DNA from: Actinidia chinensis
Lineage: Eukaryota > Streptophyta > Magnoliopsida > Ericales > Actinidiaceae
Direction: 5' to 3'
NCBI GenBank assembly: GCA_009663005.1
Contig: VIGQ01002187.1
Coordinates: forward strand, 1 to 26,420
Length of the DNA: 26,420 bases
Positions 1 through 9,800 of this stretch are shown here, one piece after another; positions within the stretch are counted from its first letter, which is position 1, and each line of letters starts with the position of its first letter. The notes beneath the pieces were generated by a model, which saw nothing but the letters and a program-made list of their open reading frames with translations, ran no database searches and had not been told where the DNA came from. The position numbers were made by a program, and so were the translations under genes.

Positions 1-587
1 ATACGCAGTGAGTTTCCTTGTAGCATATCGACGTACCTTGTGTAAGTAAGTCTATCACGGTTCGTTCCTTGAGAGGAAGACGTACCACTGCGCCTCATCA
101 GTCAAGTACCAGCGATTCTCTCACAAACCTGGGATAAGCCATGAGAGTCCTTCACCCTGTGACCGAGAGGACATCTACAGTACAACAACCAATCATCCTG
201 CGACGCAGTTTTCCTGATCGAAGATCCGCTATCGAGAATCACGTAATCAGGGCAATCCTTCCCGGATACCGTGCCTCAACGTGTCGACAGCCATAAAAGA
301 GCAGTTACTGGCGCTTCAATCCGAAGATTCCCACTGTGACTCTGACCGTCACGTCCGGAAACGCGTCGGTTCAATCAATTCGGGAACGGCCAATCACATA
401 CGTCGATTGGGACGCGACGGCCCGGGTTGGGTGGGATCCTACGGAGTGGAAATAGATAAGATTCGAAGTCCTGTACGCCCTACCCCATTTTCTCTCTGCT
501 GATGGAGCTGGACCCGGCTAAACGTGTACTTCACACAATCCCACAGGACCGCGGTACAAGTAAAAGCGACTTTCCGGTGATCCGCAA
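1..587 (+). pseudogene. upstream part of copia-A polyprotein, poorly resolved (protease region expected)
   Basis: This stretch precedes the pre-integrase segment, where a copia element encodes its protease and the end of gag. The only weak hints are a hydrophobic stretch around 460-500 (reading YALPHFLS) and the run YFTQSHRTAVQV near 520-565, similar in style to the region between protease and pre-integrase. I see no DTG/DSG protease motif, no CCHC knuckle and no LTR. The assignment is positional. Confidence 0.3.
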
Positions 588-835
588 ATGGGGACATCCA
601 TGGTCCACCTGCGCGCGCAGAGCATCCCGGGTATTCCTGACGGAAACGGAACTCCGACTTTAAACCGGAGGTTCGGGCACCCGTCGTGGAACGGTTATAC
701 GACTACTCAGACCTGCGGGCCACGCGAACTGGGGAACAGATGCTCAGAGAATCCAAAAGCGATGCCACACTGCCAGGCGCACGATCCAGCGCCACGGACG
801 ATCAAGTTCAGCCCTAAAGATGACGAGAGTTAACG
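588..835 (+). pseudogene. copia-A pre-integrase zinc-binding segment
   Basis: The segment contains RRFGHPSW (666-689), the histidine end of the HHCC zinc finger that precedes copia integrases. The cysteine end lies near 760-780, where MPHCQAH is in frame and the partner cysteine is in the +1 frame. It is followed by a TIKFSPKDDES-like stretch that in this lineage leads directly into the integrase core. One open frame (588-833) covers most of it, which is unusual for this relic. It is not a separate gene: it is an internal piece of a gag-pol polyprotein. Confidence 0.7.
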
Positions 836-1650
836 TCGAGAATCCGTGTCGTGTGATGTACCTAGGTGGGAAGCCAGTGCTGCAAAGTGATCGATTCGGC
901 TACTACATTTAACGTAGCACGGTTTCCTACCGTCTATGACACGAAAGACACCTGGGAAACGCTCCGTATGCTCTGGATTGAATACATATCAGGGGCCTCC
1001 GGATATCATCGACCCACGACTCCGGCACCAACGTTGCGTCGGGCGAGTTCCAAATCCGAGGCGAAGATTATTGGAATCACATGCAAGTGCCAATCGAAGC
1101 CCATTGGTCTATGCGGCAATGTGGAAAGATACCACGCCCACCCGCTTAGACGCGCATTGAGAACCTCATTGCGGAGCTCGACTCCAAAACCAGCGACTAC
1201 GCGGTGCTACAGATGCCGTTAATCCGTCAACGACACCGCAGGCCCGGACGGGCCTTGTACCGACACTACTCTACTCGTCTCGGGGCATACCCCCGATCTC
1301 ATGGATTCGCCACCATCGCCGTCAATCACCCAACGCTGCTAGGCAATCCAGACAGCTATGAAGGCGCTACTGAGGCTGGCAGCGAACGTACAGTGAGCGA
1401 CCGCTTAATACCGAGGAACGGGCCGACACAGATGAAGTTTATCAATTCCTTTGCAGAGCGAAGGTGATGATATGGCGTGAAGAACGGGTGGCAAGGCCGT
1501 ATAAGGATCATCACCTCAAGTACCACGATGTGACTCGTAGACATGGTTAACGGACCACCAACTTCAGACAACGGTGTAAACCCTCTATACCGTGATCCAA
1601 CCATAGAAGTGACGGACCCGGCGAATACAAGACACAAGATCGACTACCGC
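836..1650 (+). pseudogene. copia-A integrase core and C-terminal part
   Basis: The integrase inserts element cDNA into the host genome. The first acidic residue is probably the GAT at 855-857, just before LGGKPVLQ. The second is the D of THDSGTN (codon 1018-1020). The glutamate is in GNVERYHA (codon 1124-1126), giving a DD35E spacing once indels are allowed for. ATTFNVARF (910-936) and AELDSKTSDYAVLQM (about 1173-1215) lie in between, and VDMVNGPP (near 1540-1560) marks the C-terminal part. Frames change at least four times. The catalytic triad survives as codons, but no continuous protein can be made. Confidence 0.85.
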
Positions 1651-1849
1651 ACAGCCCACCACCTTCGACGGGGCCGACCACGGCGCATCCCGCGGCAAAC
1701 GAGGCCGGCCGCCCGGGTCCCATACCCCCAGGTTCTGTACCTCTCTAAGAAGAAGAGACGATTATGCTCTTAGCAGTTAAGCGACGCAGGGGACGTTTAA
1801 TTAACACCCCCCGGTGCTTCCAGTTTCGAAGCATCCGATCAAAGGAGTC

Positions 1850-2560
1850 GATGACCTTGTTGCCCGAGTGTTCAGTTTTTCCGAGCTGTTGACTCGACTG
1901 TACATAGAGGATTCGCATTCAAGTCACGCCATGGTCCGCGAAGTCAGGTGGGAAGACCAGGTCCCATTGAGAAACACGCCTTGTTCGTCCCAGGCTATAA
2001 CGAGAAGGCAAACAAGAAAATCCTAACGCAGTCCACAAATATCCAGCGATCTAGCACGACTGATACTGGCACTAGCGGACCTGCGTTTACTTCACGAGAA
2101 TGCCCGTCAGCTACGCGACATCACGCAGGCGTACTCCGCAAGCACAAAAAGACCGAGCGGTTCCGCCTCAGTGCTGGCTCACTCCCAAGGAACTTAATAA
2201 CAAAGTACCCCCGAGGGGACGATCATTCGCGTAATCAAGCACGTATGGAATCGCAGAGGCAGAGTCCACTGGGTCGCCACGTACCAAGGACCACCACTGG
2301 CGAGACTAGGCATGGCCCAATCACGTACTAAACCCTGCCTCGTTGATCACGAACGGGGTACCGGAAGGCATTGGATGGAATAGTGGGGGGGCACAGAATG
2401 AGTCAAACAGACACGATTACTCTAGCGCAGATAAGAAGCTAAGATACCCCCAGCAGGGCTTGCTTTCTCGGACCGAGGTCGGAATTCTAGACGTGCTGAA
2501 CAGTGTGGGATGACTCATCTGGGAAAGAGAGAGTCGCAGAAGCACTAACTGTCAAGGCAC
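1850..2560 (+). pseudogene. copia-A reverse transcriptase
   Basis: Reverse transcriptase of the copia-A/B lineage, which copies element RNA into cDNA. VPGYNEKANKKILTQS lies at about 1987-2036 in one frame, LRDITQAYS near 2114-2140 in another, and TIIRVIKHVW with HWVATYQG (2218-2300) in a third. The last corresponds to the conserved segment just before the catalytic loop. The expected catalytic QTDD/YVDD region should lie around 2350-2420, but I cannot recognise it there, and a run of G in that stretch suggests local damage. Confidence 0.85.
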
Positions 2561-2679
2561 AAAGCCAGGGCGAGGTAGGGTGAGGGAACGGGGCGGGTGA
2601 TCACTGAAAGTAGAGGCCGACTGGAGTGAGTTCACTGACGATGTCACCCCTGTACTACGCAGCTGAGCCGAAGACACGT

Positions 2680-3680
2680 CCTTCCTTACACACAGAAGGG
2701 CCAAGGTACCAAGATCTCTACATGAACTTGAGGGCGTAGCCGTGCACAGAAGTACAGGGCAGCGTGCCGCGCGGCGCGTACAATTGCGTCCATATGCCCA
2801 GACCGCCACCCGAAGCACATCGTTCGATCTTTCCGTTTCCGCAGCTGCGCAGATACACAACCTCGGACGGAGACTATACAAATCTCTCTCAACCGCCGGC
2901 TGCAGTGGCCAGTCCGAGAACTTGGAACAGGGGTGCCCATACGGTCCTATCGACCTTGCGAACATGCCAAATTAATAGTGTTCACGGACGGCTCCTTGGC
3001 CAACATACGCAAGACCTTGAGCTCGCAGCTAGGGGTACCGAAGGGTCCTTGCTACGAGAAGAAGATACGCACGGATAACCGGCAGCACTCAATATCCGGA
3101 GGTCACGGGGGGGGGGCAATCGGCGGCAATTCGGAGTTCGAACGGGTGGTGAGCGGCAAACGGATTGCGTCTATAGGCAAGCGACGAGTCAGGGTGTCCT
3201 CCAAGAGTAGGCCGATAAAGAGAAAGCAGAAAAAGGACGCCTCGCCCCGAGACGTACGGCATGTGCCTCTTCAGAGAGTCGGCTCGTACGACAGGATAAG
3301 CTCGGGCGATCCGCCCATCCTGTAACAGACTACAGTGCCAAAGAGGGATACGACAGAACGCCTAGCCTGCTCTGACCGCAACCGCGGGGCCGTTTGGATG
3401 TGAGCGGTTGTTCATGCTGCGTACGATATGAGTAGCCAGAGTGTGTAAACTGGGCACGAAACGATCATTGATATAGGGGTATCGCTGAAGTAATGATCTG
3501 TTTATAAAACGCTGAGAATAAGAGAGAGGGGCGGCGTGGATGTCAAGGTCATATCGAGCCCGCTTGTTAGGTCACGAGATCAATGGATCAACGGCCAGAC
3601 GACGTCCGCGGACGCTTAACAAAGCAACACCCAATCGTCGGCCCTAAACTTTGTCATCTATACTAAACAACACTAAGTCG
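2680..3680 (+). pseudogene. copia-A RNase H and C-terminal pol
   Basis: The region begins with QKGQG (2694-2708). QRAARGAYI-like sequence follows at 2758-2790 across a frameshift, then SFDLSVSAAAQ (about 2824-2855), RLQWQSENLEQG (about 2900-2933) and KLIVFTDGSLANI (about 2967-3008). The last holds the first RNase H aspartate in the FTDGS form of this lineage. The C-terminal end is INGQTTSADALTK (about 3583-3625), equivalent to the DNPADAFTK end of copia-B. A run of ten G at 3107-3116 lies in the middle of the domain, and the frame breaks repeatedly. Confidence 0.85.
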
Positions 3681-3788
3681 GATCCAATTATGATCCTTTG
3701 CAGCAAGAACATCTAGTGGAGTAGCGCACATGCCTCTCAGATTACTTCCTTGATAATTTGCCTCCTTACAACCCCAGTCGCTTTCAAC

Positions 3789-3803
3789 ACGAGAAGATTG
3801 CAG
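3789..3803 (+). other. copia-A polypurine tract
   Basis: The purine-rich stretch ACGAGAAGATTGCAG sits directly before the degenerate LTR start TGTCGG at 3804. It aligns base by base with the copia-B tract next to its own LTR (AAGAAAAGAGTTCAG on the minus strand, 6404-6419). This is the priming site for plus-strand cDNA synthesis in LTR retrotransposons. Confidence 0.55.
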
Positions 3804-4010
3804 TGTCGGTCATACGTATCGATAGGCACGTCCGGCTGCTCACTGCGGCGCTGTCCCCAGAACATACGAGCGGCATGCATCTACTTCGCCCGACTTGCGA
3901 CGGACATATGAATACTTCACGAATATGATCGAGCAAGCACCCCCGTTGTAGTAACACTAGACCATACCGCAGTCACCAGAAAACCTCGTTGTTGTGTAAA
4001 TATCAAAGCG
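3804..4010 (+). repeat. degenerate 3' LTR of copia-A
   Basis: The sequence begins TGTCGGTCATACGTATCGAT and continues with GGCACGTCCGGC. It aligns with the start of the copia-B LTR read on the minus strand (TGGTCGGCCATGAGTATCAT, then GGTACGTCGGC), with most positions matching over the first ~30 bases. Further shared words (GCGCTG, ACGAGC, CCGACT) follow in the same order. The right boundary is uncertain because similarity fades after about 3900. Confidence 0.5.
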
Positions 4011-4329
4011 AACAAAAACGTAAACACAAGATATCGGGGTACGGGGGCACAAATAACCAGAAACAGCGTTAGTCGTAACTACTCTTACGTCTAGGTTTAT
4101 ATATCTTAAGTATAGGCGTTAAGGAATACTTACTTTAGTTGTTAAAAGCCTCTTAAGTGTTCCTTTTTTTATTTAAACCTACTACTGCTTCTTAGAATCT
4201 CTATAAGTATGTGGTATATCTAAGAGTATTTCTTAATAAACTTGAGAAAAGTGTTATGATTCTAGAAAGAATTATATATCCTTAGCTAGGTGTTGATGCA
4301 GGGTAGCTGACTCTTACTAGTATGGTCAC
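4011..4329. other. TA-rich, RIP-like tract without a gene
   Basis: From about 4080 the sequence is rich in TA, TTAA and CTTA, with few CA or TG dinucleotides, unlike copia-A upstream. No motif, repeat or reading frame is recognisable. It ends exactly at the left inverted repeat of pogo-1 and is probably pre-existing, RIP-damaged target DNA. Confidence 0.5.
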
Positions 4330-4401
4330 TACCGTAACCCCCACCGGAGTCTGGTCACCCACCGAGCTGGTCAAAATGCTTGGCAGCACTACTCCCCAAC
4401 A
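4330..4401 (+). repeat. left terminal inverted repeat of pogo-1
   Basis: Reads TACCGTAACCCCCACCGGAG and continues with CTGGTCACCC, CGAGCTGGTCAAAA and TGCTTGGCAGC, ending near CCCCAAC. The right end of the element contains the reverse complement with a few mismatches and indels. The word CTGGTCA occurs twice within the repeat, a likely transposase-binding direct repeat. Confidence 0.85.
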
Positions 4402-4410
4402 CAACGCGAC

Positions 4411-6055
4411 ATGATCAACAACATAATGTGCAGCCTTCTAATCAGAGGCAGAATATTCTTGCGCTTTCTGCCTAATACGTAACGGCCGCCAATTTAAAGC
4501 CTCCGACTCGCTGCTGCGGCGTTGGGGTGCCTCCTTCCACGTTTGACTACCGATCAACGGAATTCCAGTTTCGACCTATACACGACCTAACAGCCTAAGC
4601 GTCGTACGAACCCAAGAGCGACATCGTTCATATATCCTCGAACACCTTCGATTCGCGAGGATTCGCGCCGCGGCTTGCGAGTGGCAGAATTGCCGATAAA
4701 ATCTGGCTGGTACGCGGTGGCCGAGCCTGTAGGCAAGAACTGGCCTGATCGCTTTGTGGCGCGTTTCAGCTGAGCTCAAAATGGCCTTCAACGAGCAAAG
4801 GTAGACAGAGGACTACACGGAAGATCCAAGATAATTGGCTGCGTGGTTATCGGTGAAGGAAACCAAAAGCCAAGTCTGCGTCCACGACGACGACGTGGCA
4901 CAACCTTGATGAGAACGGCTTCCAGATGGCGTTATTGGCTCAATGAAGGTTGTTACCCGGCGCATAGAGACCGCGCTCGACCAAGCGCTAATGTACCGCC
5001 CGCGATCGCGAGTGTGGGTTACAGTCATCATAGCATCTGTCTGCGCTGCCTGGTACGCGACCCCCGCCCTTTTAATCATCTTTAAGGACGGTCCCACACA
5101 TCTCAGCGTTGTACGAGAGGCACATCTACCGCGTAATGGAAGCTCTCGTGTCATAAACGGCTGGACCAATAACGCGCATTGGTCTAAGTGGTTGAAGCAC
5201 TTTGACGCGCGTAACAAAACGCGCCAGGTGGGGGTGTAATACCGGCTGCTTATCTGGCGGCCATGAGAGCCACGTACCGGGTTTTCAAGGACTACGCCTT
5301 GACATAAGAGCCTAACCCTCTGCAATGCCACCCACTCATCGCACAAATCCTCCAGCGCTTGACGTGGTCTGCTTTTCGCCGAAAGCGCATGTCTCCAGCG
5401 CGTCAGAGACTGGGCGCGCCGACGCGTCTTCCTATAACCAGGAAGCTTCCTCCCCCGCCTTTTAAGGATGCGTTTTTTCGACGTGTTTACGAGGAACTGC
5501 CGCAAGGCCTTAAGGCGTCAGGGATAGTCCCTATTAACCAACGCGCAAGTATGTTGGATATCGCCTTGAAGTACGGTTGCGTACTCCGCCAAGAACCCCT
5601 CTCCTAGAACGCCGTGGCATTTAGCGAAGACTCCCAGCAATACGCACACGGTTTGGATCGTCAGTCACAAGCTCGTACGCGAGTCTTGTACTCGCGCGCC
5701 TGTTATCAGCCCGTCTTGCTTCTCTCTCCCAGCTTATAAAAGTGTGAGCATAATGCTCACCAAAAAACGCGCTTCACTGCTCGGATCCATGAGCTTGAGA
5801 GCACTTGCAGTAATAACAAGCGCAAAACGCGTAAGCGCAAGCGTATCCCTCACGGCGGCACTATAGAGGTATGGATTGCAGCAGCGCAGGTAGCCGCTGA
5901 AGGCGTCCGCACGCCTGTCAGCGATCTAAAAAAGGCTCGTGGGTAGTAATTGATCAGAACCAGCCCAACCACTCTACGGCGCTGTTGGAATGCGGCGGGT
6001 GGGGCACAATGCGCGAACGTGCAAAAAAGATACCGATCGCTTCTGAATCAAATTT
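4411..6055 (+). pseudogene. pogo-1 transposase (CENP-B HTH plus DDE domain, C-terminal CCHC remnant)
   Basis: This is a cut-and-paste transposase relic. The N-terminal CENP-B-type DNA-binding region ends in VGKNWPDRFVAR (about 4729-4765 across frames). The first DDE aspartate is in HNLDENGFQM (4899-4928). WVTVIIASVCAAWYA (about 5014-5058), IIFKDGPTHLS (about 5073-5106) and NNAHWSKWLKHFDA (about 5167-5208) follow. The second aspartate has been lost: near 5250-5265 the bases before GGCCATGAGAGCCAC are missing. The third is retained in the LQ-LDVVCFSP block (GAC at 5361-5363). The C-terminus (about 5985-6030) keeps a GHNARTCKKD-like zinc knuckle. At least eight frameshifts or stops are present. 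The start near 4411 is only the first plausible ATG. Confidence 0.88.
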
Positions 6056-6111
6056 GAGTACGACGTACGCAGCTCTTTTTAATCAGCGATTAATTTTAAT
6101 ATGCGCAACAT

Positions 6112-6180
6112 GAGTTGGGGGGCTGCCAAGCATTTTTGACCAGCTCGGGGGTGACCAGCTTCGGTGGTGGTTTACGTTTA
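6112..6180 (-). repeat. right terminal inverted repeat of pogo-1
   Basis: On the minus strand it reads TAAACGTAAACCACCACCGA followed by GCTGGTCACCC, CGAGCTGGTCAAAA and TGCTTGGCAGC, matching the left repeat. The two CTGGTCA words are conserved here too. Confidence 0.85.
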
Positions 6181-6206
6181 TATTTTCTTTTAAATTTATT
6201 TTCACA

Positions 6207-6403
6207 TGTTTGGGGTGCTCACTATTGAAGGAAATAACATAGCTATGAATGCATTCTGTACGATGTTGGTTACTTGTTCTTGTTGCTAGTGAGGGGCACG
6301 GCGTATACATGATCTGAGATGAGTAGAAGGCCGACGTAGGATCGAGTCGGCTCGTTGGGCACGCTGAGGCTCCGACGTACCTACTGATACTCATGATCTG
6401 ACA
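6207..6403 (-). repeat. 3' LTR of copia-B
   Basis: Starts TGTTTGGGG and ends TGACA on the plus strand, so TG...CA ends are kept in both readings. It shares long words with 12179-12379, including GCATTCTGTACGATGT, GTATACATGATCTG and CGAGTCGGCTCG (6343-6354), plus the block GACGTACCTA followed by TGATACTCATG. Confidence 0.9.
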
Positions 6404-6408
6404 CTGAA

Positions 6409-6419
6409 CTCTTTTCTTT
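6409..6419 (-). other. copia-B polypurine tract
   Basis: The minus strand reads AAAGAAAAGAG immediately upstream of the 3' LTR, followed by TTCAG and then the LTR start TGTCAG. Position and composition fit the plus-strand primer of an LTR retrotransposon. Confidence 0.75.
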
Positions 6420-6489
6420 ATAGATAGCAGCAACTCGTATGTATCAGTAGTCACTTATAGGTGTTGTAGTGACAGTGTGGTAAAGAATC

Positions 6490-7330
6490 AAACAGTAGAG
6501 CCTGTTGGGCTCTTGAACCCAGCCACCACCGACTGTCAGCCCATTGCCTGTCGATAAAGCGTTCAAGAGCACGATTCGGCGATGCCCCCTAGTAAAGGCG
6601 TCTGCAGGATTGTCCCGTCGCCGTTGATCCAAGCGGATTCTCTGTGGAATCTCGCGACGCTTCAATATGATTGACGCAGCGCCATAAATGTCGATATTAA
6701 GACGCTTCCCTTCGTTGTCCCAATCTTTACAAGGCACTCTACAGAGAGTAACGAGTCCTGTACTATGACTAGGGAATTGAAGGTAGCCAAGTCTTCTGTC
6801 CACCATCCTAAGGGTGTGGCAATCGCGATGCCTATATCAAGCCGTTTGAACCATGCCTAGCTCTGAAGCTAGTACGCTGCGCGTGACGCGTTTGGCATTT
6901 CGTAGAGCTGTAGTGGATCACATGCCATGGATCGTGAAGTGTTGCCGTCGTAGACTCGGTTCACGAGCATAAGGATAAAGCCTAGCATTAGCTCAGGTCC
7001 TTATTGTTTGGCAAATAAGCCGTCCACAAATACCATCAGTTGGCGTTGATTAATCTCACCAGGGGTACGTAGCGCAGACCGCGGTCGAAATATTCTCCAT
7101 CTGCCATTTTAGCGTTTGTGAGCCACCATTGATGTGCCTCGCGAAGGCTGCTGCGCTTGAGCGGCGACGGAACAAATCAAAAGACCTCTGGTTTGGCACG
7201 TTGATGCGATGTACGCTCCTCGGCACGTTGTGTCATGTCCTGTTGTCGCGATCGGGTGGACCGAGTGTCGGCACAAGCTTGATCTTTGGCTCACTTGTCC
7301 TTTCTGTCGAAGGTACGGACTGGTTCGCTG
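6490..7330 (-). pseudogene. copia-B RNase H and C-terminal pol
   Basis: Read on the minus strand, LRQKGQ lies at 7295-7312 and RGAYIAS at 7202-7222. A FVDGLFAK-like block near 7020 corresponds to the FTDGS(F/L)AN of copia-A. EGKRLNIDIYGA (about 6670-6710) and DNPADAFTRG (about 6590-6620) mark the C-terminal end. RNase H degrades the RNA strand of the cDNA hybrid. The domain is spread over all three frames with several stops. It ends about 80 bp before the polypurine tract, as expected. Confidence 0.85.
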
Positions 7331-8180
7331 GCGTCTATCGTGAGTGTACAGCCATTGAAAGTCTAACGCCAAGTCTGACGTAAGTACAGTCTTTGCTTTG
7401 ACCGAAAATGTGCTTTCTCGAGCTTTTCCTCTTCGAGTGAGAGATGCGGCGTCCTCAGCATGGAGTGTCGTCTGTTTGCATGCCGACGATGCCCGAGGCA
7501 TCTGCGTCGTCCGCTGTTCGTGATTAACAGGCATGGGTCGTCCTTAGATGTCGACATGTCCGCTCGCTTGCAGTGGGTGGCCATGATAACGTGTCCACCA
7601 TGACTCCTGCTTCCCCGCGATCCCATTAGCGGGCTTGAAATCACAGGAGTAGCGTGCTTCTGGATATCGAGATACCATCTTCAGTAGGAAGATGTGCGAG
7701 TATCGTTTCTCTGAGTTCGTCTGTGCCTGTGGATCTTCCTCGTGATGTCGCGAACTCGATGCTCATTCCGCGTTGTAAGAGCCACAGGCGTGAGGCCGAA
7801 TCAGAACGCGGCTACATCGTTGGATGGTCGGGGACTCGTCCAGACGCCTCCTTGCCGTGGTCCTGGTAGCCTTGGATACCAGACGGGATTTCTGTACGGC
7901 TTAGTCGTCTTTTTCCCTGACCCACTTACTAGACGTGACTTAAGATTCGGATTCCGCTGTGTAAGCCCTCTATCGTATTGCTCAAACTTAAACCTCCACG
8001 CCTACAGATCGCTAATCTCTTTGTCCGTCAACACTTCAAAAGGTGCTCCGCTGTGGTGATTAACACTATCGCTGCCGAAAGCTTGATAGCTAGCTCTATC
8101 GGTTTCCATCTTCCTTCTTGGGGATTGTACGCCGCGCCTTAACGCTTATTCCTTTGATCCTGGAGGGGCGGCCCTCTCCT
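7330..8180 (-). pseudogene. copia-B reverse transcriptase (QTDD-type)
   Basis: The LRDIT of the conserved DITQAY block lies at about 7741-7758. DPCLLITNSG (about 7515-7545) is followed by SGIVGMQTDDT, whose MQTDDT codons are at 7464-7481. In this lineage the catalytic pair of aspartates is presented as QTDD where most copia reverse transcriptases have YVDD; both aspartates are kept here. SLEEEKLEKAHF (about 7400-7440) follows. The reading frame shifts several times between these blocks. Confidence 0.85.
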
Positions 8181-8209
8181 GCTGGTTTGCGCTGCCGGAG
8201 GTACTTCTA

Positions 8210-9120
8210 TAGGCCATGCAGCTCATCTCGCTCATCCGACGCGTGTGGCCGCATCGGGGGGTCGCTCCACAAGTGGTCTGGTCTGTAGTCTGGCTTGACA
8301 ACGTTGATCTGAATGTTGTTTGGACCAGTGACCATGTCAACAGTGACATTTGTGGCCGTCCTATACTGGCGATCTTGTCCTGGCATTCCAGCCATCGCTC
8401 TCCTCTCTCCTACTAAGATCCATTCGCTCTGGAGTGGGAGCGCGAGCATGTCTGCATTGGCTGTCCATTTTCGAGTGTTCAAGGCGTCTTGCAACTTGCG
8501 CTCTGCATTTGAAGCTTGCGCAGGGCTTTGGTTCGCCTTTTGGATAGCCTCGCCTCTGCGTTTTGATCATTTATGGATGGCGGTGACTTCTGTAGTCATG
8601 CTGTGGGTAGGCTCCAAAGACCAGCAATGTACAGGGACTAGCCCATCGGGTCCAGCAGTGTCGCTTGGAACGGCCTTTCAACAAGCCATTTGAATTATCG
8701 CCTCATCAGATTTCACTGTCATTGAGCTCTGCATGAGTATAATCCCATGCGCCGCGGTGGGGCAGAGGTGCAATGATACCTCTCTCTACCTACATACTAC
8801 CAGTGCGCTCGTAGGTACTACTTGCTGCATTACTCCCATGATCTTTGCTTCTGCACGGAACTCCTGACTCTGCGCTCCGCGAAATTGGGTGCCTGCGTGT
8901 GCGTATGAATATCTGGTGGCCTTGATACGTGGGTGTCGAGTCCAGAGCATCCGAGTTGCTTGCATGTTCTCTTGTCTGAGATAAGCGCTAAGGAACTTCG
9001 CCGCCTTTGAATGCAGTCGAAGAATCAAACTACATGTAGTACGCTTGGCTACTAAGATTACTTACGTCTACCAGTATCTCGTAGTTGAAGTAATGATCGT
9101 CCTTAAGAGGTGAATTTGAA
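8210..9120 (-). pseudogene. copia-B integrase
   Basis: On the minus strand, FLSAY (about 8980-9000), AGTQFRGAQ with EFRAEAKIMGV (about 8830-8900), and a VERYH-like block near 8770-8785 trace the catalytic core. LALPLQSEW and NVTVDMVTGPNN (about 8310-8440) trace the C-terminal part. The second catalytic aspartate, expected just before AGTQF, is missing: a base is lost near 8897 and the frame reads YAHAGT. The glutamate of the VERYH block can still be read. Confidence 0.82.
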
Positions 9121-9129
9121 TCGGCGTGG

Positions 9130-9800
9130 CGCCGACTATGGGAGCTGGCAGTGGTGACAGAATCCTCGTCCACTTCGTCAAGGGCTCTCTCTTCGAAGTC
9201 GTCATGGCCGCGTCCTCAAGAGCTTTGACTAGTCGGTCCACAGTCTGGGTGTCCAAAACGACGATGGAGCCGCCTCACTCAGCTCTGTCTCTGTCAAGAA
9301 CACTGTTGCTCTCTCTCTCTTGTTCAGATTGAACCAAGGATGTCCCATTTCCGGAGCAACAGGGATGCCTATCTTTGTTCTTGGACGAGCTCGTCTGTAG
9401 TGTTGTGAAGTAGAACCTTTTATAGGCCTGTCCATATCTGCAAGACATAGTAAGAATGGCGTAGGCGCGCCCTCGAGCATTCGAAGTTGAATCCTCCAAT
9501 CTCTGTAGAGACCTGTGCCTGTATACCAATTGACGCTGTACCTCGACCTTGCCAAATTTGATTAGATGCCTTGCCTGCTGTAAGATGTATCTATCTTGAC
9601 GTTGGGTCCTCCCGTGCCAGGCGCGATGTACTACTGCTCCTGCCAACCGTAGATACGTTGGCGGCGCCTGTAAATCAGGTAAGGATTCCTTGGTACACAG
9701 ATCGGTGTAGCGGGTCCTAAGCAGGAACTGTGACGCTGGTGCTGACGGCGCGTCTCGGCTTGTATATGTCTCGCCAGAGATGTGAATCAAGAACGCCTGG
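9130..9800 (-). pseudogene. copia-B protease and pre-integrase region
   Basis: RRFGHP is encoded at 9246-9263, the histidine end of the pre-integrase zinc finger, identical to copia-A. Upstream of it, HPWFNLNKRERATVFLTETE (about 9290-9350) is the usual lead-in. A degenerate protease lies at about 9480-9720, with LPDLQAPPTYLRLAG (about 9640-9690) as its best block. The protease DTG motif is not readable: the expected position near 9700-9715 reads LLRTRYTDLC. Confidence 0.75.

Larger units (their letters stand above)
1..4010 (+). mobile_element. copia-A: decayed Ty1/copia retrotransposon, 5' end outside window
   Basis: Motifs appear in Ty1/copia order on the plus strand: pre-integrase zinc finger (about 660-830), integrase (840-1650), reverse transcriptase (1850-2560) and RNase H (2680-3680). 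A purine-rich tract and a degenerate 3' LTR starting at 3804 follow. No segment stays in one frame for more than about 120 codons. The motif words match those of copia-B (RRFGHP in the pre-integrase, an integrase ending in VDMVNGP, ITQAY in the reverse transcriptase), so both belong to one family. Base composition is balanced and the damage looks like ordinary substitutions and indels, not RIP. Gag and the 5' LTR are not recognisable and probably lie to the left. Confidence 0.85.
4330..6180 (+). mobile_element. pogo-1: Fot1/Pot2-type DNA transposon, inactive
   Basis: An element of about 1.85 kb, the usual size for Fot1/Pot2 elements, bounded by TA at both ends (4330-4331 and 6179-6180) as expected for TA target duplication. 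Its ends are inverted repeats of about 70 bp that share CTGGTCACCC, CGAGCTGGTCAAAA and TGCTTGGCAGC. The interior encodes one degenerate transposase on the plus strand. It lies between a TA-rich tract and, 26 bp away, the LTR of copia-B. Confidence 0.9.

Noticed and set aside
4843..5239. Plus-strand frames at 4843-5085 and 4943-5239 as two small genes
   Set aside because: They overlap and both carry parts of one transposase domain, separated by a frameshift.
4813..5505. 230-codon open frame on the minus strand
   Set aside because: It is antisense to the pogo-1 transposase, whose DDE blocks are unmistakable on the plus strand; the protein shows no motif.
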